NCBI RefSeq assembly: GCF_000802965.1
Contig: NZ_JSAK01000010.1
Coordinates: 124,094-188,093 of the forward strand
Length of the DNA: 64,000 nucleotides
Direction: 5' to 3'
Source: Pseudomonas fluorescens
GTDB taxonomy: Bacteria; Pseudomonadota; Gammaproteobacteria; Pseudomonadales; Pseudomonadaceae
The notes beneath the pieces are model-generated. The model had not been told where the DNA came from. It saw only the letters and a list, made by a program, of their open reading frames with translations, and made no database searches. Position 1 is the stretch's first letter. Each line of letters opens with the position of its first letter. The position numbers and the translations under genes were made by a program. Positions 56,812 to 64,000 of the stretch are shown one piece after another.

Positions 56812-58081
56812 GCAAACTCCGCTGGGTTTCATCGGGCTCGCAACATTCGCCCGTCGGCTGACGCAACCATTGAGTGAGGGCTTCACGGCGCTGCATCGCG
56901 TGGTCGTTGGCGGCGTCTGCGCCGTGGGTGTACTCGCCCATGTCGAGGAAAATCTGCAACTGCTCAAGACGCGCCAGTGTTTCGCGAGTCTTCGCCGCCA
57001 GTTGCTGTAACTCTGGCGTGGTGACTTGGGTTGCCACGCGACTGACGCTGTTCAGGACATCGATTGCCGGGTAGTGCCCTTTCGCCGCCATGGCACGGCT
57101 GAGGTAAATATGGCCATCAAGAATGGAGCGGATCTCTTCGGCAATCGGGTCCGGCTCATCATCGCTTTCCAGCAAAACCGTGTACCAGGCAGTGATGCTG
57201 CCGGAGGCGGTCACACCCGGGCGCTCCAGCAAGCGCGGCAAGGCATCGAACACCGAGGCCGGATAGCCGCGCCGCGCCGGTGCTTCACCGGCCGCCAGCG
57301 CCAGGTCGCGACGAGCCCGGGCATAACGCGTCAACGAGTCCAGCAACAACACCACGCGCTGGCCCTGGTCGCGGAAATACTCGGCAATGGCCGTGGCCTG
57401 GAGGGCCGAGTTGCAGCGATCGACCGAGGAAAAATCCGATGTGGCATACACCACCACACAACGGGAGCGCTTTTCAGATTGGCGCAGATGTTCGATGAAC
57501 TCGGTGACCTCGCGCCCACGTTCGCCGATCAGGCCGATGACAAAAACATCGGCATCGGTGTGGTTGATCAGCATGTTGATCAAGGTGGTTTTGCCGGAGC
57601 CGGCAGCGGCAAAAATGCCGATGCGCTGACCGACACCGCAGGTCAGTAAACCGTCGATGACGCGAATACCTGTGCGCAACGGTTGCGCCACCGGGCGCCG
57701 CTGCTGGTAGGAGGGCGGGTCGGCATCCACCGGATAGTCTTGCTGCGCAACCGCTGTCGACGGCGCCAGGCGCTCGACGATGTTGCCCTGGGGATCGACC
57801 ACGCTACCGAGCAAGGCGTCACTGCAGGTCAGTCGCAATGTCGCGCCCGTGGGCACGATCATCGACTCCCTGGACAAGCCTTTCGCGTCACCGAGCAAAC
57901 TGAGCAGCACCGAGCCAGGTTTGAAGCCGATGACCTGCGCTCTCGCCGCGATGTCGGGCAAGCGCCAATGACGGCGAACTTCGCATACTTCGCCAATCAC
58001 AACGTCGCCCAGCGCCGATTCGATCAAGGGACCATTCAACCGCAGGGGATGGGCCGCATGCCTTTCCAGGCGGATGATCAT
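56795..58081 (-). CDS. invC: T3SS ATPase InvC (SctN)
   Basis: A hexameric ATPase that unfolds and detaches substrates from chaperones. 428 residues. Walker A is GIFAAAGSGKTTLINMLINH (about 158-177); the Walker B region is RVVLLLDSLTRYARARRDLA. The start at 58081 (MIIRLERHAAHPLRLNGP) overlaps the invB stop as ATGA; the longer frame to 58099 is not preferred. Confidence 0.96.
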   Translation of the reverse strand: MIIRLERHAAHPLRLNGPLIESALGDVVIGEVCEVRRHWRLPDIAARAQVIGFKPGSVLLSLLGDAKGLSRESMIVPTGATLRLTCSDALLGSVVDPQGNIVERLAPSTAVAQQDYPVDADPPSYQQRRPVAQPLRTGIRVIDGLLTCGVGQRIGIFAAAGSGKTTLINMLINHTDADVFVIGLIGERGREVTEFIEHLRQSEKRSRCVVVYATSDFSSVDRCNSALQATAIAEYFRDQGQRVVLLLDSLTRYARARRDLALAAGEAPARRGYPASVFDALPRLLERPGVTASGSITAWYTVLLESDDEPDPIAEEIRSILDGHIYLSRAMAAKGHYPAIDVLNSVSRVATQVTTPELQQLAAKTRETLARLEQLQIFLDMGEYTHGADAANDHAMQRREALTQWLRQPTGECCEPDETQRSLHELIG

Positions 58082-58485
58082 CGACGCAAGAGTTCGCACA
58101 GGGTTTCAGTGGCCTGCACAAAACCATCAAGGGCTTGCGCGAAGTGTTCAGCGTCACCGGTGGCGTGAGCGTTGGCCATCAAACGCAGTTCGAGCCGCTC
58201 CTGGACCACGCAAAGATGCAATTGCCCGGTGCGGGAATAAGCATTGCCTTCGAGCAGGAACTGCATCAACTCGAAGGCGCAATGGTTCATGACATTCGGG
58301 CTCGCCTCTGCAACCGCCGCCCAGACCCACACATCGCCTTCGACCATCGCCACGCTGATATCGGGCAGGTTTTTCATCTGCATTTCAATGGTGCTGTGAC
58401 TGTCGAAGTGCCCTATCTGACTGTCTACGCAGCCACTGTGACGCAGCGCTTCGCGCAAGAGATCAGCGATATCCATCGGAATCAT
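58078..58485 (-). CDS. invB: T3SS chaperone InvB
   Basis: A class IB secretion chaperone of 135 residues. In Salmonella it serves SipA and SopE-type effectors. The N-terminus DIADLLREALRHSGCVDSQI and the strand-rich centre (ISVAMVEGDVWVWAAVAEAS) suit the family. SipA is not encoded here, so its client is unknown, which makes the neighbouring 521-residue protein or distant effectors candidates. It lies 13 bp downstream of invA. Confidence 0.88.
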   Translation of the reverse strand: MIPMDIADLLREALRHSGCVDSQIGHFDSHSTIEMQMKNLPDISVAMVEGDVWVWAAVAEASPNVMNHCAFELMQFLLEGNAYSRTGQLHLCVVQERLELRLMANAHATGDAEHFAQALDGFVQATETLCELLRR

Positions 58486-58498
58486 TTACAGGTTTTCC

Positions 58499-60550
58499 TT
58501 ACAGCGTTTTGATGACATTGACGGAAACGGTCTCGGAGACTTCGCCGAACGACATCACGTCCAGCTCCCGAAACCGCCCCTCGATCAGTTTCTTGATGTA
58601 GCGCCGCACATCGATCGAACACAGCAGCACCATGTCTTTTTGCGCGATGTGCAGGGTGTCCAGGCCGACACTCAGCCGGTCCATCAGCTCTTCCGATTCG
58701 GCGGGCTCCAGGTTGATAAAGCTGCCGCCCGAGGTTTGCCGAATCCCGCGCCGCACCACCTCTTCGAACTCCGGTGAGAGCAGCAGCACACGCAAGTCAT
58801 TGCCCTGGGCAAACTTGTTGCTGATGTAGCGGGCCATCGTGCCGCGAACGTGCTCGACCAGCGCCAGCACATCCTTTTCCCGCGATGCCCAATGGGCCAG
58901 CGATTCGAGAATGAGCTTCATGTTGCGCACGGAAATGCGCTCGGCGATCAGACGCTGCAGCACTTCGGCGATCTTCTGCACGGTGACGTGGCGATAGACT
59001 TCCTTGAGCAGGTCGGGGTAGCGCGCTTCCATTTCGTCGAGCAGTTGTTTGGTTTCCTGCACGCCGAAGAACTCTTGAATGTTGCGCGCCAGCAGCGTGA
59101 CCAGGCAGCGATAGCATTCTTCGTCAGCCGGGCGCAGGTGATAGCCCAACTGCTGCACCCGCTCGCGGTCGGTGGCGTTGACCCAGACACCGCCCAGGCG
59201 ATTGCTGTCGCTGCCGCGCACCAAGGCAAACCCCAAGGGTTCGAGCTCCGGCGAATAGTCGAGCAGTCGCCAGTGATCGAAATGGATATCGAACTGCTCG
59301 GCGCGTACTTCGTTGATCAGCACTGCGACTTGATGCGCCGGCAATGCCTCACTGGCACGAAGCTGCGGTTCGGGAATGCGCAAGCCGTAGTCGACGAAAA
59401 ACTGGCTGCGAAAGCGCGCCGCCCAACGGGCCTTATTCAATTCTTCCAGGCGCGTCGTCGGCACCAGCAGCATCAGGGCAACGGTTTCGGTGGCGATGTT
59501 GTCGACGTCATCGAGCAATCCCGACTCGGGTTGCAGCGCATCCTGGCTGGCAGGCGCCGCATGACCTTCGCCCTTGCCTGATTGTCGGGAAGACTTTCGA
59601 TGGCGCATGAACACCACCAGGCCCAGCACGCTGGCGATCGACAAAAACGTCAGCAGCGGAAAACCGGGCAGCAGGCCGACGCCCACCGCGAGCAAGGCGG
59701 TCACGCCCAGAACGAATGGATTACCCAGCATTTGCGCAAGCATGTTGCGCCCCAGATTGCTGTCATCGCCGTTGACACGGGTGACGATGAAACCGGCACC
59801 GATGGCAATCAGCAACGCTGGAATCTGCGCCACCAGGCCGTCGCCGATGGTCAGCAAGGTGTAGGTCGACAGCGCGGTGGACATGTCCATGCCCATTTGC
59901 CCGACACCAATGGCCATGCCTGCGATGAAGTTGACGAAAATAATGATGATGCCAGCGATCGCGTCACCCTTGATGAACTTCATCGCCCCGTCGAAGGAGC
60001 CGTACAACTGGCTTTCGCGCTCCAGCACACTGCGCTTTTCCTTGGCTTCTTCGGCCGTGATGGCGCCCGCCTTCAGGTCACCGTCGATGCTCATCTGTTT
60101 GCCCGGCATACCGTCCAGCGAGAAGCGCGCCGCCACTTCGGCAACCCGCTCCGAACCTTTGGTGATCACGATGAACTGGACAATGGTGACGATGGAGAAG
60201 ATCACGAAACCCACCACCAGACTTTCGCCGATCACAAACTCGCCGAACGACTCGATGATCTCGCCCGCATCGGCCTGACTGAGGATCAAGCGGCTGGTAC
60301 TGATCGACAGCGCCAGGCGAAACAACGTGGTCAACAGCAGCAAGGCCGGGAACGTCGAGTAATTGAGGATGCGCTCGATGTAGAAAGAACCCATGAACAC
60401 CAGCAGCGAAATGATGATGTTCAAGCCGATCAGAAAATCCACCAGCACCGTCGGCAAGGGAATGATCAGCATGGCGATGATCATCACCATCAACGACAGA
60501 ATCAGCAGCTCCGGGCGAGCGCTGACATTGCGTAAAAACACATTGAGCAT
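58499..60550 (-). CDS. invA: T3SS major export apparatus protein InvA (SctV)
   Basis: The large export-gate protein of the FlhA family. 683 residues: an N-terminal half with about eight transmembrane helices (LILSLMVMIIAMLIIPLPTV and others), the conserved loop RFSLDGMPGKQMSIDGDLKA (FHIPEP-type region), and a C-terminal cytoplasmic nonameric ring domain (about 350-683). Length is as expected. It lies 6 bp after invE. Confidence 0.97.
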   Translation of the reverse strand: MLNVFLRNVSARPELLILSLMVMIIAMLIIPLPTVLVDFLIGLNIIISLLVFMGSFYIERILNYSTFPALLLLTTLFRLALSISTSRLILSQADAGEIIESFGEFVIGESLVVGFVIFSIVTIVQFIVITKGSERVAEVAARFSLDGMPGKQMSIDGDLKAGAITAEEAKEKRSVLERESQLYGSFDGAMKFIKGDAIAGIIIIFVNFIAGMAIGVGQMGMDMSTALSTYTLLTIGDGLVAQIPALLIAIGAGFIVTRVNGDDSNLGRNMLAQMLGNPFVLGVTALLAVGVGLLPGFPLLTFLSIASVLGLVVFMRHRKSSRQSGKGEGHAAPASQDALQPESGLLDDVDNIATETVALMLLVPTTRLEELNKARWAARFRSQFFVDYGLRIPEPQLRASEALPAHQVAVLINEVRAEQFDIHFDHWRLLDYSPELEPLGFALVRGSDSNRLGGVWVNATDRERVQQLGYHLRPADEECYRCLVTLLARNIQEFFGVQETKQLLDEMEARYPDLLKEVYRHVTVQKIAEVLQRLIAERISVRNMKLILESLAHWASREKDVLALVEHVRGTMARYISNKFAQGNDLRVLLLSPEFEEVVRRGIRQTSGGSFINLEPAESEELMDRLSVGLDTLHIAQKDMVLLCSIDVRRYIKKLIEGRFRELDVMSFGEVSETVSVNVIKTL

Positions 60551-60556
60551 GGCAGG

Positions 60557-61678
60557 TCAGTTCCGGGGAGAAGTTGGGCGACCACCGAGACGTCGCCGCT
60601 CGATACATTCGTGGGCATAAGCGATGTCTGCCAGGCGCGTGAATTGTTGTGCCAGGCGCTGTGGCGCCTCTTCATCGGCATACAGTGGCAATGGCAATAG
60701 CAGGCTGAGTCGGCGCAGCGTTTGCAGCACCGTCCCGCGCTCACGGTGAGCGCTCAACAGCAAGCGTTCACCCAGGGCGCCGAGCAACAGCTGGTCGAGC
60801 TCATCGGGATAGGTCAACAGTCCCATGAGAAACACCAGCCAGTCGGATTCATCGGGGTTGTGACGGCAGATGAGCTCATCGCCGAGCAGGCCGCCGATGA
60901 ACAAGCCATCGGCTGAACGCAGGCGCTTGAGGTCGGCCAGCCTGGCCAGCAGATCACCAAATTCCGCACGCGAGCAACTCGGGTCCTGTGCGCTGATGTC
61001 GGTGAGCAATGCATCTTCGATAAACACCAGCACACTCATGCGCCTGGGCGCGCCATACAACGCAATCCAGTCTTGATAGCAGCTGACAGGGCCTTCGTCC
61101 GACTCAAGAAAATCCCGATAGGTTTCGCGCAGCAGTCCCGCACGTACCGCCATGCTCGCGCCGAACATTCGGGCTTTGAGGGCCGTATTGATGCCCGCGT
61201 TCATACGCTTGGGCGAGACCTCGGCGAGCGCCGCCTGCAATGCCCGCTCGAGCCGTCGACGCGAGCCGGCATCGAGCCGTTTGCGGCGCAACAATTCCCG
61301 CAGCACCAACACCAGGTCACTGTCGTCGGGGAACAACCCGCGCAGCTGCTGCAGCAGCCAGGTATCAGGCTTGTCCGCCAGCCGCGCCAGACTCAGAACT
61401 CTCTGCACCTTGGGCAAGGTGTCGTCGTCGAGCACTCTTTCGAAGTTGTCTGTCACGGTGTCGGACTTGAGCTCGAGATTGCGCCGGCTGCGAAACTGCG
61501 CCAACGCCGCCGACATTTCGTCGCTGATCTGGACAAAGCGCTGTGCGACAGCCGCCGTACCGCTTTCATCCAGATCAACGTTCGCCTCCACTTGCGGTTG
61601 TGGATGCTCCGCGGCTTTCTCGGCATTCAGCCGCGCCTGGGCCGCTCGCCCCCCGCTGGAAATCGGTGGCAGGATCAT
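60557..61678 (-). CDS. invE: T3SS gatekeeper InvE (SctW)
   Basis: Controls the order of secretion of translocators and effectors. 373 residues, helical. Typical segments are FVQISDEMSAALAQFRSRRN near residue 50 and RVLSLARLADKPDTWLLQQL and LVLVLRELLRRKRLD in the middle. In Salmonella InvE acts with the SipBC-SicA complex, which is lacking here. The start overlaps the invG stop by 4 bp. Presence of an intact gatekeeper suggests that secretion hierarchy is still needed. Confidence 0.92.
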   Translation of the reverse strand: MILPPISSGGRAAQARLNAEKAAEHPQPQVEANVDLDESGTAAVAQRFVQISDEMSAALAQFRSRRNLELKSDTVTDNFERVLDDDTLPKVQRVLSLARLADKPDTWLLQQLRGLFPDDSDLVLVLRELLRRKRLDAGSRRRLERALQAALAEVSPKRMNAGINTALKARMFGASMAVRAGLLRETYRDFLESDEGPVSCYQDWIALYGAPRRMSVLVFIEDALLTDISAQDPSCSRAEFGDLLARLADLKRLRSADGLFIGGLLGDELICRHNPDESDWLVFLMGLLTYPDELDQLLLGALGERLLLSAHRERGTVLQTLRRLSLLLPLPLYADEEAPQRLAQQFTRLADIAYAHECIERRRLGGRPTSPRN

Positions 61679-63327
61679 TTTTCAGCAGCCCGGAAATAGG
61701 AGCGGCGTACACGTTCTTGCTGCTGCGGGGTCAGCACCCGCGGGACCAGTTCCGCGACGGGCTCAAGGGCGTCGAGGATTTCCTTGGGTTGAATCAGGAA
61801 CACCCGCACCGTGTTGGCCGAGCGGTTCTGGCGATAGCTGAACAGGCGCCCGATCCACGGTATGGAACCCAATACCGGTATCCGTCCGATTTGCTCACTG
61901 TGGTCATCGCGGGTGAAACCGCCTACCAACAGACTCTTGCCCTGGGGCACCCGCGCCACCGTACTGATTCGCGTGCGACCAACCGTCGGCAGCGAGTTCG
62001 GACGTTCGCCCTGGCCGGGGTTTTCGACTTCGTTGCCGTCCTCGATATTGAGCGACATTTCAACCTCATCCGCCTGGGCGAAACGCGGCAGGACACTGAC
62101 CAGCGTGCCGTAGGTCACGTGCTGCAAATCGACACTGCGCTCGCCCACCAGCGGGGCATAAAACGTACGGTTGTTGTCGAAGATCGCCGGCACGTTTTCC
62201 TGGGTCAGGATCACCGGTCGCGAGACTACGTTTGCGCGGTTGGTTCGCTCCAGCGCCATGACCTGAGTCACGAAGGAAACGCCATCGAGGGTGGTCGCCG
62301 AACCGGCATTGAGCGAGGCGGAAAACTTCCCGCCCGAATTCACCGTACCCTGCCAATTGATGCCCAGTTGATTGAGTTCGTCCTTGTGCAAATCAATGAT
62401 CCACAACGACAGCTCCACGTGGCGCTTGGGCGTGTCCAGCGCACTCACCAGGTTCTCGATGAAACGCACTTGTTCCGGCAAACCCTTGACCAACAGGCTG
62501 TTGGTATCGGGATAAGCCACCACCCGGATATTTCCGGCGGCGACATCCCGCGCAATGATCCGCGGTGCGGCCGGGTCTTGATCCGAAGGTGAACTGGCCA
62601 GGCCTTCCAGGGGAAACGCCGGCATCAACCCCTGTGGTCGCTGTACCGGGGCTTGCGCCACCGAGGGCTCGACCTCGCGTTTCTCGCCCCGCAACAAGTC
62701 CTCGATCACGGTGGCCAGCCCGGGGATAGTCACCTTGTCATCGCGCAACTCATATTTGCGGTCACTGACAAAGGTGTTGCGCACCTGGATCACGCCGATC
62801 TGCTGCTTGCCCAGCAACAATTCCGAGCGCTGGTTATCCATCATCCCGGCTGCCTGCACCACCAGGTCGACATACATCGGCGGGCCAGACACATGGAAAG
62901 TCCGCAGACCGTCGTGGCGCAACGGATAACGGGGATCGTGCAGGCCGGAACGCTCGAGAAAGGCCTGGAGCTTGGCCACGGTGAGGGTCTGCAGGGACAT
63001 CATCGAGCTTTTGAATTCCGAGGCGTTGTACAGGTAAATCGCCTGCCCATCGCTGTACCAGATCAAGCCCATTTGCGCGGCGATCCGCTCAAAGGTTCGC
63101 TGGGGTGTAAGCAAATCGAACGTACCGGAAACCCGCTTGGCCGAAGCAGCCTTGCTGACGATCACCGGCTTGCCGAGAGCCCCGGACAGCTCACTGAAAA
63201 AAGTGCGCGCACTCTGCTCACGCGCCTCGAAACTATAGACATTGGCCTGCGCAGCACCGGGTGCAAGCAGCAGCACAGCGTTAAGGCAGACGGAAAAAAG
63301 GGATAAAGAGAACAATCGGCAGTTCAT
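61675..63327 (-). CDS. invG: T3SS outer-membrane secretin InvG (SctC)
   Basis: Forms the outer-membrane ring. 550 residues with signal peptide (about 1-28, LNAVLLLAPGAAQA), N-domains (FFSELSGALGKPVIVSKAAS; VVAYPDTNSLLVKGLPEQVR) and the secretin domain (about 330-530) with VPQGKSLLVGGFTRDDHSEQ and IPVLGSIPWIGRLFSYR. The pilotin gene invH was not found in this window, so targeting may use another lipoprotein or occur unaided. Confidence 0.96.
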   Translation of the reverse strand: MNCRLFSLSLFSVCLNAVLLLAPGAAQANVYSFEAREQSARTFFSELSGALGKPVIVSKAASAKRVSGTFDLLTPQRTFERIAAQMGLIWYSDGQAIYLYNASEFKSSMMSLQTLTVAKLQAFLERSGLHDPRYPLRHDGLRTFHVSGPPMYVDLVVQAAGMMDNQRSELLLGKQQIGVIQVRNTFVSDRKYELRDDKVTIPGLATVIEDLLRGEKREVEPSVAQAPVQRPQGLMPAFPLEGLASSPSDQDPAAPRIIARDVAAGNIRVVAYPDTNSLLVKGLPEQVRFIENLVSALDTPKRHVELSLWIIDLHKDELNQLGINWQGTVNSGGKFSASLNAGSATTLDGVSFVTQVMALERTNRANVVSRPVILTQENVPAIFDNNRTFYAPLVGERSVDLQHVTYGTLVSVLPRFAQADEVEMSLNIEDGNEVENPGQGERPNSLPTVGRTRISTVARVPQGKSLLVGGFTRDDHSEQIGRIPVLGSIPWIGRLFSYRQNRSANTVRVFLIQPKEILDALEPVAELVPRVLTPQQQERVRRSYFRAAEK

Positions 63328-63331
63328 CGGC

Positions 63332-64000
63332 TCACTTGCCTGGAAGGAAGGTAATATCGGCCAGGCTGCTGGGCGAGAACCCTACAAGCTCGCGGATTTC
63401 CTTGGAAAAATGCGAAGAAGAGGCGAAACCGAACTCCAGCGCGACATCCGTCAGCGAGCCGTCCTGCAGACTCATGTTCAACAGCGCCTGCGCCGTCCGC
63501 CAGCCACGCAAGACGGGCTTGGCCGCCGTACCCAGCGCCTGTCGACACAAACGACGGAAATGCGATACAGAAACGCCGTAGCGTTGCGCCAGGATGCTCA
63601 ACTTTTCACTGTGCGTGCCTTGTTCCAGCAGAAAGCGCACAAGCCCGTAGCTCTCGGAATGACGCAGCACGCTGGCAAAGGCCTGATAGGCAGAACCACC
63701 GGACATGGCCTGCTCGATGTACCAGCGCTCAAGCGCCCTTTCCGGCTGGACAGACGCACGAGCCGCCGGCAATACCGCCCAGGAAGCCTGGCTGGATCGC
63801 TGGGCAGCCAGCGCTTCACCCAGATCGATGAATACCTGCAACTTCACCAGCGGTGCTTCTGCAATCGGCAGGGTCTGCACACTGCCTCTCACTTCAAACG
63901 TACCGTTCATCACGATCAGCCCTTCCCACCCGACAGGCAGGAAACAGACCGTCGCACACTGAGGCGAGACCAGATACGCGGGGGATTCGCTGACACGCAA
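63332..64000 (-). CDS. invF: AraC-family T3SS regulator InvF (5' end may lie outside)
   Basis: A transcription activator of type III secreted substrates. The open frame reaches the window edge, so the N-terminus may be incomplete; 222 residues are visible. The C-terminal AraC-type HTH pair includes LAQRYGVSVSHFRRLCRQAL and LTDVALEFGFASSSHFSKEI, near-identical in layout to Salmonella InvF. In Salmonella it works with the chaperone SicA as co-activator, and no sicA is present here, so its mode of activation must differ. It is the first gene of the inv-spa block, 5 bp before invG. Confidence 0.9.
   Translation of the reverse strand: MRVSESPAYLVSPQCATVCFLPVGWEGLIVMNGTFEVRGSVQTLPIAEAPLVKLQVFIDLGEALAAQRSSQASWAVLPAARASVQPERALERWYIEQAMSGGSAYQAFASVLRHSESYGLVRFLLEQGTHSEKLSILAQRYGVSVSHFRRLCRQALGTAAKPVLRGWRTAQALLNMSLQDGSLTDVALEFGFASSSHFSKEIRELVGFSPSSLADITFLPGK

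Overview
The window looks like a chromosomal segment of a fluorescent-group Pseudomonas. This is inferred from the codon and protein character, the dnaX/ybaB/recR, ligA/zipA/smc and xdhABC/guaD neighbourhoods, a Pseudomonas-style rmf leader, and many copies of the short inverted REP families (arms containing GTAGGAGC, GGCGAGGGAGC or CGAGCAGGCTCG) between core genes. An SPI-1-type type III secretion system (T3SS) together with this backbone recalls strains of the P. brassicacearum/P. kilonensis/P. corrugata area, but the species cannot be fixed from the window alone.

Layout. 1-7.0 kb is core: an acyl-CoA dehydrogenase, recR, an oxidoreductase, ybaB and dnaX (all minus) and a periplasmic solute-binding-like protein. 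7.0-15.6 kb is an integrative element of about 8.5 kb inserted in ffs, the 4.5S signal recognition particle RNA gene. A 69-bp piece of ffs is directly repeated at both ends; the intact gene lies at the right end and a displaced 3' fragment at the left. The element carries a tyrosine integrase, a HEPN-motif protein, a LexA-box-preceded coiled-coil gene, an orphan receiver protein, a serine recombinase with a cluster of GTACCG boxes, several small membrane proteins, an HTH protein, and a 600-bp non-coding stretch densely packed with perfect short hairpins behind a plausible promoter. 15.7-24.3 kb is core again: a zinc-ribbon metallopeptidase, ligA, zipA and smc. 24.3-33.8 kb is purine catabolism: a GntR regulator divergent from xdhABC-guaD, a second GntR regulator and a BenE-family transporter. 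33.9-43.0 kb holds yggL, dacB, a CHASE-PAS-GGDEF protein, rlmKL, rmf with a structured leader, and pyrD.

43.2-64 kb is a T3SS of the Salmonella SPI-1 (Inv/Spa/Prg/Org) type. All apparatus genes are on the minus strand in near-Salmonella order: invF-invG-invE-invA-invB-invC-spaM-spaN-spaO-spaP-spaQ-spaR-spaS, a short SipD-like C-terminal remnant, iacP, hilA, iagB, prgH-I-J-K, orgA-B-C. Export apparatus, ATPase, secretin, rings, rod, needle, gatekeeper and regulators are present. The translocator block (sicA, sipB, sipC, full sipD, sipA) is absent and only the sipD remnant marks its place. A 521-residue plus-strand gene next to the cluster is a candidate secreted or accessory protein. No REP elements were noticed inside the ffs element or the T3SS block, in keeping with both being acquired DNA.

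The observations most worth follow-up are the hairpin-array locus (about 12.5-13.2 kb), the ffs-targeting element as a whole, and the translocon-less SPI-1-type injectisome with its sipD scar.
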